The notes below the pieces were generated by a model that was given only the letters and a program-made list of their open reading frames with translations, searched no databases and had not been told where the DNA came from. DNA of 64,000 nt. Origin: UBA4665 sp036388555 (GTDB lineage Bacteria > Patescibacteriota > Saccharimonadia > Saccharimonadales > UBA4665). Location: assembly GCA_036388555.1 (NCBI GenBank), contig DASVRP010000009.1, positions 26,473-90,472 on the forward strand. The letters run 5' to 3'. The first letter of the stretch is position 1; the number at the start of each line of letters is the position of its first letter. The position numbers were made by a program, and so were the translations under genes. Shown here piece after piece: positions 57,227 through 64,000 of this stretch.

Positions 57227-60127
57227 ATGGCGAAACATAAAAAGACAGCTGCTAAGAAGGCTGCCGCTGCTTCGAGATCAAAGAAAGCGGCCAGGAAACA
57301 GACGCCGGTTCACGCCAAACCAGCACCGGTAAAAGCGGCTCCGGTAACTCTGCCCACCAAAAAACGGACCGCCAAGAAGACAGCTGTTAAAAAATCATCC
57401 GTCAAAGCGCCATCGGTAGCTCCTGCTAGTAAGCAATCGCCGCAATTGCCGGCCACGATACTTGCAATCGAAACGAAGGCGGCAGGGAAGGTCATAGGAG
57501 ACTCTATTCCGCGCTGGCGGGCAGCCGCCAGGACAGCGCTGTTCGCGCGCTTGTTCATGGGGGGAAGCGCGGGAGTGCTCCTTCTGACGACGTTGTTCTG
57601 GACCGTCATGACTGCTAAGCTGCACGAGACCAATGCCGACCAGCTTATCGACGCCTTCCTTTTTGAAAGCCTGCAGACTTTCCAGGGGGCGATATTCCCG
57701 GGGACACACAGCTTCCTGCTGAAATGGCCGGCCTTCGCACTGATGCAGCTGTTCGGCAACTCGGCCGGCGTCTTCCTGTGGGCGACGGTACTGATGACCT
57801 GCGCCACCGTCGGTGCATTGGCCTTCGTACTGTACCGGATCGAGCGCCGGCCGCTGGTGTTCGGTGTCATATGCCTGGCACTGTCGTCGATGCTGCTGCT
57901 CATTCCGGCACAGCCCTATCCGGGTGCGCTGCTGCCGGTGAACCTGGCGATGACCACGACGCGCAACCTCGAATACATCGTGTTCATCGCTGCACTGTGT
58001 TTCGCGCTGCGGCTGCGGCGGTTACGGAGTCTGGCCGCAGTATTTGTCGTCCTGGCCCTGGCGGTCGTCATCGCCAGTGACAAGCTGTTCGCCGTGCTGG
58101 CGCTCGGTGGCGGACTGGCCGTTGCCGTCTGGTACGGGCTCATCCGCCGCCAGCCGGGCGCCATCCGTCCAGCCGTCCGCTGGCTGCTCATCGCCGCTAG
58201 CGGTCTGGCAGTCTCATACATCATGCTGATAGCGCTCAACCGGCTCGGGGTCACCAATATCGGCAATGATACCAAGGCGTCGCCGTTCCCGCTGATCGGT
58301 TCCGCTAAGCAGTTCGTCGTCGGCCTGCTGTTTGGTATCGGGGCGTTCCTGACCAATTTCGGCGCCAATCCGGCGCATGCTGTCACCGTGCTGGCCGAGG
58401 TGCCGGGCAGTCTGCTGCAGGGTCTCAAGCACTGGTCGGCGCCCGCCTATGCGGTGAACCTGGCGCTGCTCATAACGGCGTCGTATGCTGCCGTGAAACT
58501 ATTGTTCTCACGCGGCCAGCGTTTCGCTGGATTTGACCAGCCGCGCCGCCTGGCGGTGCTGCTGCTAGGGTCGACTGCCGCCGCCGGCGCCGTCTATGTC
58601 CTGACCGACCATTACTATCCGGTCGATGCCCGCTATCTGACGATCGGCTTCTTCGCCGTCAGCATCGCGGCCGCGGCCTATTGGCGTAACCGCGATATCC
58701 GGCCGGCCCGGCTCGGCATCGCCGCTGCTGTGATCCTGGCAGTGTTGCCGCTGGGCGCTGCCATGTCGTGGCAGCAATTCCAGACGGACGAGACAGCCAT
58801 GGCGCCGCGTACCGATATGAACGCAAAGGTAACCCAGGAGCTGGACAGACGGAAGATCGACCGCCTGGTCGGCAACTACTGGGATGTGACGCCGCCCAAG
58901 TCCGGGACGTCACGCGACCTGACGATATCTCCGGTAGAGAACTGCCGGACGCCACGGTCGGTACTGAACAGCCAGGCGTGGTTCGGACTGCCCGCCAAGA
59001 CGCCGTCGGCATTCCTGGCGGTACGCGACGGCTCGCCGCTTGCCGGCCCGGACCACATCAAGCCCGGCTCCGAAGTCACCTACGGCGGCTGCAGCTTGGC
59101 CCGGATCGTCAGTACGTACGGCGTGCCATCTGAGCGCGTCAGTGTCGGACAGCCCGGTGATTACTCAGAGAATCCCGATGCGCTGCTGCTGTTGTATCCC
59201 GGCGGGCTCCAGCCGGAAGATGCGCCGAAAGCTGCCAGCCTGATCCCATCCATGGCACCGCCCGCCAAGCCCCAGGCCGTCCAGCCGCCGGAGCTGCAGT
59301 CATTGGTCCCCTTCACCGAAAAGGATGTCTGTACGCGCGGTACGATGCTGCAGGTCATCGCCCACCAGGATGACGACCTGCTGTTCATGAACCCCGACCT
59401 GGCCGATGCAGTCAAGGACGGCCGCTGTATCCGCACCGTCTATCTGACCGCAGGAGATGCTGGCGAGCAGTTCGTCTACTGGGGAGGGCGGGAGCGCGGC
59501 GCCCAGGCAGCCTACGCCCAGATGTACGGTGTCGCCGACGAATGGTCCCACGAGCAGCAGATGCTGGCCGGCCGTAAGGTGACGGTGTCATACCTCAAGG
59601 ATGTGTCGCAGGTATCGCTGGTGTTCCTGCGGCTGCCGGATGGCAATCTCCGCGGCGAGGGCTTCATGGGCCATGACTTTGCTAGCCTGCGATCATTACT
59701 ACGGGGCGGCATCCCGGAACTGCGAAGTGTCGATGGTGTCAATTCGTATACCAGGGCGGACCTGGTGGCGGCGCTGCTTGAGATCATGGTGCGTGACCTG
59801 CCCGGTGAGATCCGTACGCTCGGGTCAGGCAACGGGGCTGACGGCGACCATGCCGACCATCATGATTCCGGCACGTTGACTGATGAGGCGGCCGCGGCCT
59901 ATCTGCAGACGCACGCCATCCAGCATTACGTCGGTTATCCGGTCGTCGGGAATCCGGTGAACCTGCCGGAGGACCGGATCACGCATAAACATGATGCATT
60001 CCTGGCCTATGCCAAGCACGATGGTGCGGTCTGCCAGTCAGTCATCGAGTGCCAGCAGACGATCACCTACGGCAACTATCTTACCCGGCAATATCCGGCC
60101 GTTACCCAGGTAACTACGGCGCCGTAA
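57227..60127 (+). CDS. Fusion: H1-like basic tail, polytopic membrane domain, PIG-L (LmbE) deacetylase
   Basis: 966 residues. About 1-75: Lys/Ala/Pro repeats like eukaryote-type histone H1 tails (AKHKKTAAKKAAAASRSKKA, KKRTAKKTAVKKSSVKAPS). About 110-520: roughly eleven membrane segments, GT-C-like in layout. About 700-960: a PIG-L deacetylase with the zinc site AHQDDDLLFMNPD (about 712) and DHADHHDSG (about 883). PIG-L enzymes remove acetyl from N-acetylglucosamine-linked molecules such as mycothiol or GPI precursors. A surface glycan deacetylase is the best guess. TATGAT lies 8 bases before the ATG. Confidence 0.9.
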   Translation: MAKHKKTAAKKAAAASRSKKAARKQTPVHAKPAPVKAAPVTLPTKKRTAKKTAVKKSSVKAPSVAPASKQSPQLPATILAIETKAAGKVIGDSIPRWRAAARTALFARLFMGGSAGVLLLTTLFWTVMTAKLHETNADQLIDAFLFESLQTFQGAIFPGTHSFLLKWPAFALMQLFGNSAGVFLWATVLMTCATVGALAFVLYRIERRPLVFGVICLALSSMLLLIPAQPYPGALLPVNLAMTTTRNLEYIVFIAALCFALRLRRLRSLAAVFVVLALAVVIASDKLFAVLALGGGLAVAVWYGLIRRQPGAIRPAVRWLLIAASGLAVSYIMLIALNRLGVTNIGNDTKASPFPLIGSAKQFVVGLLFGIGAFLTNFGANPAHAVTVLAEVPGSLLQGLKHWSAPAYAVNLALLITASYAAVKLLFSRGQRFAGFDQPRRLAVLLLGSTAAAGAVYVLTDHYYPVDARYLTIGFFAVSIAAAAYWRNRDIRPARLGIAAAVILAVLPLGAAMSWQQFQTDETAMAPRTDMNAKVTQELDRRKIDRLVGNYWDVTPPKSGTSRDLTISPVENCRTPRSVLNSQAWFGLPAKTPSAFLAVRDGSPLAGPDHIKPGSEVTYGGCSLARIVSTYGVPSERVSVGQPGDYSENPDALLLLYPGGLQPEDAPKAASLIPSMAPPAKPQAVQPPELQSLVPFTEKDVCTRGTMLQVIAHQDDDLLFMNPDLADAVKDGRCIRTVYLTAGDAGEQFVYWGGRERGAQAAYAQMYGVADEWSHEQQMLAGRKVTVSYLKDVSQVSLVFLRLPDGNLRGEGFMGHDFASLRSLLRGGIPELRSVDGVNSYTRADLVAALLEIMVRDLPGEIRTLGSGNGADGDHADHHDSGTLTDEAAAAYLQTHAIQHYVGYPVVGNPVNLPEDRITHKHDAFLAYAKHDGAVCQSVIECQQTITYGNYLTRQYPAVTQVTTAP

Positions 60128-60617
60128 CGGACGGCTGAAATGATAAAGTGTTTGTGTTTGTCTCTGTCTTGGTGTTTGTATGAGTATGGCCTTTTTGTAT
60201 CGGACTGCAGGCTGGGACAGGGCAGGCCATGCTATGAGCGGTGGTCGCGTCCTGAACCGCGCTGATTCTTGCGTTCGGTCAGTGTATTTTCTATTTTTGA
60301 GATGATTTCTTCTATGGTCATGTCAATTCCTTCGTGTTACTAGTATGGCACATTTCTGCTTTTCCTTGTTTGTTTCGGAGCGTTTTTGTTCTCGTTTGTT
60401 ATGTTTAACTTTTGTATTTTGGCTTTGGTGTTCGGTCTGTGTATGACTGTTTGTCTTACTCACCTGAAGACTAGGATAAGACGGATCGGCGCAGGCTACT
60501 GTCATATTTTTAACATGAGCATCTATTTGCAGGTTTTTCCAAGTTTTTACAGGGGTGCTTTTGTCGGAGATATGAGGTATAATCGGACAAGCAATATATA
60601 GTATGTTGCAATTATCA
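60128..60617. other. Long T-rich gene-poor gap
   Basis: Apart from the small minus-strand frame at 60232-60321 nothing convincing is seen. The plus strand is unusually T/G-rich (60128-60470). TATAAT near 60576-60581 is the likely -10 box of tRNA-Cys. Confidence 0.5.
60232..60321 (-). CDS. Possible 29-residue protein
   Basis: Starts MTIEEIISKIENTLTERKNQ and ends RGSGRDHRS: an amphipathic helix and a basic tail. AAGGAATTGAC directly precedes the ATG. Real expression is uncertain. Confidence 0.45.
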   Translation of the reverse strand: MTIEEIISKIENTLTERKNQRGSGRDHRS

Positions 60618-60691
60618 GGCGCCTTGGCGGAGCGGTTACGCAGGGCTCTGCAAAAGCCCGTAGACCAGTTCGACTCTGGTAGGTGCCTCCA
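60618..60691 (+). tRNA. tRNA-Cys(GCA)
   Basis: Acceptor GGCGCCT pairs with AGGTGCC (one G-U), discriminator T, CCA encoded. Anticodon loop CTGCAAA (GCA) on GGGCT/AGCCC; T-loop TTCGACT is canonical. 74 nt. Confidence 0.97.
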
Positions 60692-60693
60692 AT

Positions 60694-61140
60694 TTACATT
60701 GCTTTATACCATTTGAATTGCTCTGATGTTCGTTTTTTATGGCAATTTGCGCATAAAATCTGGCATTTCTCGATCTCAAGTAGTACCTCGTCCCACTTAT
60801 AGCCGAGACTTACTGCTTTAGCGATGGTAAATAATTTCTTTGCAGGCTCAATATGATCGAATTCTAGTACACGGATGTCGTCTTCATTGCACACGGTACA
60901 GGATTTATCCCTTAAATACGCCATCATATTTGTTCTAAATTCATTGCGGAGCATTTCCCTGCGAATTTTCGCCCTATGTAAGTAGTGTTCATGATATTGC
61001 TGATAATGCAGTTTATAAAAACCCGAGCGGTGAGACTTATAACAAACTTTACACTGTGCGTGTATACGTCCCGTTTTTCTATTTTTGACGAAAAACGATG
61101 CTTCATCTTTTTCGACCAGGCATTTAGTACATACTCTCAT
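60694..61140 (-). CDS. HNH endonuclease
   Basis: 148 residues. Four CxxC zinc pairs (CTKC, CKVC, CTVC, CANC) and the HNH core: CTVCNEDDIRVLEFDHI (metal and catalytic His) to CQILCANCHKKR. The N-terminal CTKCLVEKDEASFFVKNRKT is a zinc-ribbon typical of mobile HNH proteins. The stop codon is 2 bases from the 3' end of tRNA-Cys and the gene is more AT-rich than its surroundings, so it is likely an acquired, free-standing endonuclease. Confidence 0.9.
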   Translation of the reverse strand: MRVCTKCLVEKDEASFFVKNRKTGRIHAQCKVCYKSHRSGFYKLHYQQYHEHYLHRAKIRREMLRNEFRTNMMAYLRDKSCTVCNEDDIRVLEFDHIEPAKKLFTIAKAVSLGYKWDEVLLEIEKCQILCANCHKKRTSEQFKWYKAM

Positions 61141-61222
61141 CTTCTCATTGTATTCCGGCTAAGCCGTGCTGTGCTGTGTAATTTATAAAAACAACGATTC
61201 TATAAGGTGTTATTGTATATAT

Positions 61223-61639
61223 ATGGACGAGAAAACGATTGTCGCAAATTGCGTCATTACCGATGCGTACGACCGGATTTTCTTGCTACACCGCAGTGAT
61301 TCGTTAGATACGCGCTGGGAGCTACCCAGTGTGACGGTCGGAGAAGAAGAACTGCCGGAATCTGCTGCTATCCGCGCCGTATCTGAAACGCTCGGCGTGT
61401 CCGCTCGGCTTACGAAAAGTCTGGGCACGGGAGAATATGAAGACGAAATCGACGACTATATTGTGTACTGGTTTTCGGCCCGCCTGATCGGTGACGAACC
61501 GGATACTATCAATGACGGCGAATACGATGACTTTGCCTATTTTGATCTGGAGGATATGATGAGCTTGGCCCTGTCCGTCAGCTCACAGCTGCTCATGGAT
61601 AAGTTGTATAACGGAGATGTGGCGCTTGGAGGGGAATAA
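61223..61639 (+). CDS. Nudix-fold protein with degenerate active-site box
   Basis: 138 residues from the ATG at 61223 (TATTGT 6 bases upstream). The fold is clear: IVANCVITDAYDRIFLLHRSD and RWELPSVTVGEEELPESAA. The box, however, reads IRAVSETLGV where REUxEExGU is expected: the Glu after Arg is Ala and the second Glu of the EE pair is Thr. Metal-dependent hydrolysis is therefore doubtful. It may be a binding protein or regulator. It ends just before the tRNA-Leu promoter. Confidence 0.82.
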   Translation: MDEKTIVANCVITDAYDRIFLLHRSDSLDTRWELPSVTVGEEELPESAAIRAVSETLGVSARLTKSLGTGEYEDEIDDYIVYWFSARLIGDEPDTINDGEYDDFAYFDLEDMMSLALSVSSQLLMDKLYNGDVALGGE

Positions 61640-61683
61640 GTAGTATAATCTGGCTCAGTTGACCCCGGTAACATCACCGCTGG

Positions 61684-61689
61684 TACAAT
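61684..61689 (+). promoter_or_regulatory. -10 box of tRNA-Leu
   Basis: TACAAT, 12 bases before the mature tRNA. A TTGACC at 61658-61663 is 20 bases away, longer than ideal. Confidence 0.5.
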
Positions 61690-61701
61690 AGTAGACAAAA
61701 A

Positions 61702-61786
61702 GGGCGAGTGGTGGAATGGTATACACGCGACACTTAAAATGTCGTGCCCAAAAGGCTTGAGGGTTCGAGTCCCTCCTCGCCCACCA
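61702..61786 (+). tRNA. tRNA-Leu(TAA)
   Basis: Acceptor GGGCGAG pairs with CTCGCCC; anticodon loop CTTAAAA (TAA) on CGACA/TGTCG; long variable arm (TGCCCAAAAGGCTTG region); T-loop TTCGAGT; CCA encoded. 85 nt, class II. Confidence 0.97.
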
Positions 61787-61817
61787 ATCATGAACTTACG
61801 AAAGATGGGTAGTGTAT

Positions 61818-62243
61818 ATGGCCGAGAACAAAACATGTCCCTTCTGCGATTGCGACGAGCGCATCCTGAAGCAGAACGACCTGGCGCAGGTACTGCTCAG
61901 CAATCCGCATAAGGTACCAGGGCACCTGCTGGTCATGCCGAAGCGTCATATCGAGAAGCCGTGGGAGCTGACGAACCGTGAGCTGACTGATATCTTCGAC
62001 CTCATATTCTTCCTGGAGCAGAAGCTGCTCGGCAAACTCGGTGATGGCTTCGATATCCGCCAGAACTTCCGCCCGTTCCGTCCGGAAAACAACTTGAAGG
62101 TTAACCACGTACATTTCCACGTCCTACCGCGCTTCGAAGGCGACTATATCTACAATGTCGCTGAGCAGTACGAGACCGACCTGTTCGCTGAACTCGACGA
62201 TATGGAACGTGACGCCGTCATCGACCTCATCAAGTCAGCCTAG
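61818..62243 (+). CDS. HIT-family protein
   Basis: 141 residues. CPFCDCDERILKQND at the start, HKVPGHLLVMPKRHIEKPWEL and the triad NHVHFHVLPR (HxHxH, about residues 95-104) define a histidine triad nucleotide-binding protein. It probably hydrolyses adenylated or dinucleotide substrates. The ATG at 61818 is preferred to a GTG two codons upstream. Separate from the other HIT gene at 24501. Confidence 0.9.
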   Translation: MAENKTCPFCDCDERILKQNDLAQVLLSNPHKVPGHLLVMPKRHIEKPWELTNRELTDIFDLIFFLEQKLLGKLGDGFDIRQNFRPFRPENNLKVNHVHFHVLPRFEGDYIYNVAEQYETDLFAELDDMERDAVIDLIKSA

Positions 62244-62279
62244 CGGCCGCTGGGGCATCTTGCCACCGCTCGTGAGTGG

Positions 62280-62349
62280 TATACTACCTATCAGTATGAA
62301 ATACACGATGCGATTACGTGCAGCCACAAACATGCCCCGGCGGGCATGA
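62280..62349 (+). promoter_or_regulatory. Leader of metG with a Met-rich short frame and hairpin
   Basis: TATACT (62280-62285) is followed by a 17-codon frame, 62296-62349 (MKYTMRLRAATNMPRRA), with Met at 1, 5 and 13. The last Met codon is in the hairpin ATGCCC CGGC GGGCAT (62332-62347). No T-run follows. It lies 60 bases before metG and could be a leader peptide sensing Met-tRNA supply. Confidence 0.45.
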
Positions 62350-62409
62350 ATATCTCTTTGCAGCTTCGTATACATCAATCGTCAATCTAAGATCAGGTAG
62401 GAATACGCT

Positions 62410-63849
62410 ATGAATTATTACGTCACTACATCAATTCCTTATGTAAACGGTGAACCGCACCTCGGGCATGCCATGGAATTCGTCATGGCCGATGTCCTGG
62501 CCCGCGCCGCCCGCGCGCAGGGCAAAAATGTACTCTTCAGTACCGGCACGGACGAGCACGGTGGCAAGATCGCCGAGAAGGCTGAAGAGATGGGGTTGAA
62601 ACCACAGGAGTTAAGTGACCAGATGAGCCAGAAGTTCCGCGATCTGGCCGATTCGCTGGACATCAGCGCTGACCGCTTTATCCGCACCACCGACAAGGGC
62701 CATGAGCAGCGCGCCCAGGTGATCTGGAAGGCGCTCAGCAAGGACATCTACAAGAACCAATATGTCGGCTGGTACTGCACCGGCGACGAGGAATTCTTCC
62801 CAGAGAATGTTGTCCAGGAGAACGGCGGCGTCTGCCCGGACCACAACCGGCCATATGAAAAGGTAGAGGAAGAGAATTATTTCTTCGCCCTCAGCAAATA
62901 TAATGAGCAGATTAAAAAAGTCATCACTGACGGGTCGTTCAACGTCATCCCGCGTGCCAAGCGTAACGAGATCCTGTCGGTCATCAATGAAGGCCTGGAG
63001 GACATCAGCATCTCCCGCCCGAAGGACAAGATCAGCTGGGGCATCCCGGTGCCCGGTGACAAGACACAGGTCATGTACGTGTGGTTCGAAGCCTTGATGA
63101 ACTACATCACGGTGCTCGGCTACCCGGAATATGAGGATTTCAAGACCTTCTGGCCGGCCAACGTCCAGGTCGTTGGTAAAGGTATCCTGCGCTTCCACGC
63201 GGCCATCTGGCCCGGCATGCTGCTGGCACTCGGGCTGCCGCTGCCCAAGTCACTGTATGTCCATGGTTATGTGACAGTCAACGACCAGAAGATGAGCAAG
63301 TCGCTGGGGAACTCAGTCTCACCGGATGAGGTGATAGCCAAATACGGGTCTGACACGTTCCGCTATTACTTCCTGCGACATATACCATCGTATGAAGACG
63401 GTGATTTCAGTTGGGAGAAGCTCGATAAGGCCTACAATAACGAGCTTGCTAATGAGCTTGGCAATGCAGTCCAACGTACCGTCGCCATGATTACTAAGTA
63501 TCAAAAAGGTGTCATTGGCGCCATCCCGGAGCCGCAGCATGACATCGCCGAATACACCAAGGCCCTGGAAGCCTGCAAGTTCGACCGGGCGTTAGATGAA
63601 GTCTGGGAGCGGGTCCGCGGTATCAACCAGTACATCGATGCCGAAAAGCCGTGGGCGATCGCCAAGACCGATGACACCGACCACCTGCGTGAAGTTTTGG
63701 CCTATCAGGCCAGCTCACTGCTGCAGGTCGCCGAGCTGCTCGAACCGTTCATGCCGTCAGCCTCACTGCGCATCCGCGGAGTGTTCGAAGAGGGTGTTGT
63801 TCGGCCGATCGAAGCTACATTATTCCCCAAGCAGGAAGTAGCTGCGTAG
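62410..63849 (+). CDS. metG: Methionine--tRNA ligase
   Basis: Charges tRNA-Met, both initiator and elongator. Class I motifs SIPYVNGEPHLGHAMEF (about 8-24) and DQKMSKSLGNSVSPDEV (about 294-310) are intact. The insert domain has WYCTGDEEFF and CPDHNRPYE with only one Cys, so it is of the type without a full zinc knuckle. 479 residues, without the C-terminal EMAP-like dimer domain. AGGTAGGAATACGCT precedes the ATG. Confidence 0.96.
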   Translation: MNYYVTTSIPYVNGEPHLGHAMEFVMADVLARAARAQGKNVLFSTGTDEHGGKIAEKAEEMGLKPQELSDQMSQKFRDLADSLDISADRFIRTTDKGHEQRAQVIWKALSKDIYKNQYVGWYCTGDEEFFPENVVQENGGVCPDHNRPYEKVEEENYFFALSKYNEQIKKVITDGSFNVIPRAKRNEILSVINEGLEDISISRPKDKISWGIPVPGDKTQVMYVWFEALMNYITVLGYPEYEDFKTFWPANVQVVGKGILRFHAAIWPGMLLALGLPLPKSLYVHGYVTVNDQKMSKSLGNSVSPDEVIAKYGSDTFRYYFLRHIPSYEDGDFSWEKLDKAYNNELANELGNAVQRTVAMITKYQKGVIGAIPEPQHDIAEYTKALEACKFDRALDEVWERVRGINQYIDAEKPWAIAKTDDTDHLREVLAYQASSLLQVAELLEPFMPSASLRIRGVFEEGVVRPIEATLFPKQEVAA

Positions 63850-63871
63850 ATTACTGTGTGTAGACCTGAAT

Positions 63872-64000
63872 CTAAAAACCCATCCTCATCTGGTACCCCA
63901 GTAATATCCTGAGATAGTGCACGGCGTATCCGTGCACCGAGCGAGGAAACGAGCTGACCAGGTGCATGTGCGTCTTGAGGTAGTCAAAGACGCACTCGAT
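63872..64000 (-). mobile_element. C-terminal end of a DDE transposase (runs off the window)
   Basis: The minus strand is open from the window edge to TAG at 63872-63874. The 42 visible residues begin IECVFDYLKTHMHLVSS and end YLRILLGYQMRMGF. Glu followed six residues later by Lys (ECVFDYLK) matches the E-x6-K end of IS4/IS5-type transposases. The start and the element ends are outside the window. The palindrome GTGCACGG...CCGTGCAC (63917-63937) is inside the coding frame. Confidence 0.7.

Noticed and set aside
60386..60601. 71-residue ORF in the T-rich gap before tRNA-Cys
   Set aside because: No ribosome-binding site, atypical composition (Phe, Cys and Leu from T-rich codons) and overlap with the tRNA promoter region.
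63917..63937. GTGCACGG/CCGTGCAC hairpin as a terminator or IS end
   Set aside because: It lies within the transposase reading frame and has no T-run.
1..64000. CRISPR arrays, rRNA, RNase P RNA or SRP RNA
   Set aside because: No regularly spaced repeats and no recognisable conserved cores of these RNAs were found on either strand.

Overview
The window looks like a chromosome segment of a member of the Patescibacteria/CPR, most likely Candidatus Saccharibacteria (TM7). This is inferred from gene content: a clustered lower glycolysis set, many small one-TM secreted proteins, G5/ubiquitin-like murein enzymes, few biosynthetic genes and standard code 11 with GC-rich third codon positions. No 16S gene is present, so the placement rests on style and families, not on a marker.

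Layout. 1-5200: pyruvate kinase, phosphoglycerate kinase and triosephosphate isomerase plus two TM proteins. 5200-11800: a PcrA/UvrD helicase interrupted by an intein, a secreted murein-hydrolase-like protein, RsmA and tmRNA. 11800-17400: small AT-richer hypothetical genes, a 2H phosphoesterase, an APH-like kinase, a bactofilin-like membrane protein and an unexplained 85-nt hairpin. 17400-25000: a secreted sugar dehydrogenase, an ADP-ribosylglycohydrolase/macrodomain fusion, MazG-like, RBBP9-like, HAD, SDR and HIT proteins and a tandem pair of Cys-motif paralogues. 25000-32300: a His/Cys-rich secreted protein beside a cytochrome b5-like protein, an SGNH hydrolase, a GH5 enzyme, a trehalase, MarR, Nudix and tRNA-Phe. 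32300-41600: two-enzyme envelope glycosylation block, the first of two copper-radical oxidases and a fragmented tRNA-Gly locus. 41600-51600: Nudix, a frameshifted endonuclease-like gene, two PadR modules (one intact with an MFS pump and a UvrA-like ABC protein, one attached to a decayed ABC exporter). 51600-64000: GltX, the second copper-radical oxidase, a histone-H1-like/membrane/LmbE fusion, tRNA-Cys, tRNA-Leu, HIT, MetG and the end of a transposase.

How it works together. The picture is a reduced, probably host- or biofilm-associated cell that salvages sugars (GH5, trehalase, sugar dehydrogenase, copper oxidases), remodels its surface (glycosyltransferases, G5 protein, SGNH hydrolase) and defends itself with efflux and UvrA-like proteins.

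The strongest unusual signals are: about 23 genes whose -10 box lies 6-8 bases before the start codon (leaderless transcription); a tRNA-Gly with a coordinated G19-C56 to U19-A56 change whose leader carries a duplicated tRNA 5' end and a three-way-junction fold; a tmRNA with a non-canonical T-loop; an intein with a GIY-YIG-like insert; and a triosephosphate isomerase lacking the conserved Glu of its GHSERR motif. No CRISPR array, rRNA or intact IS element was seen.
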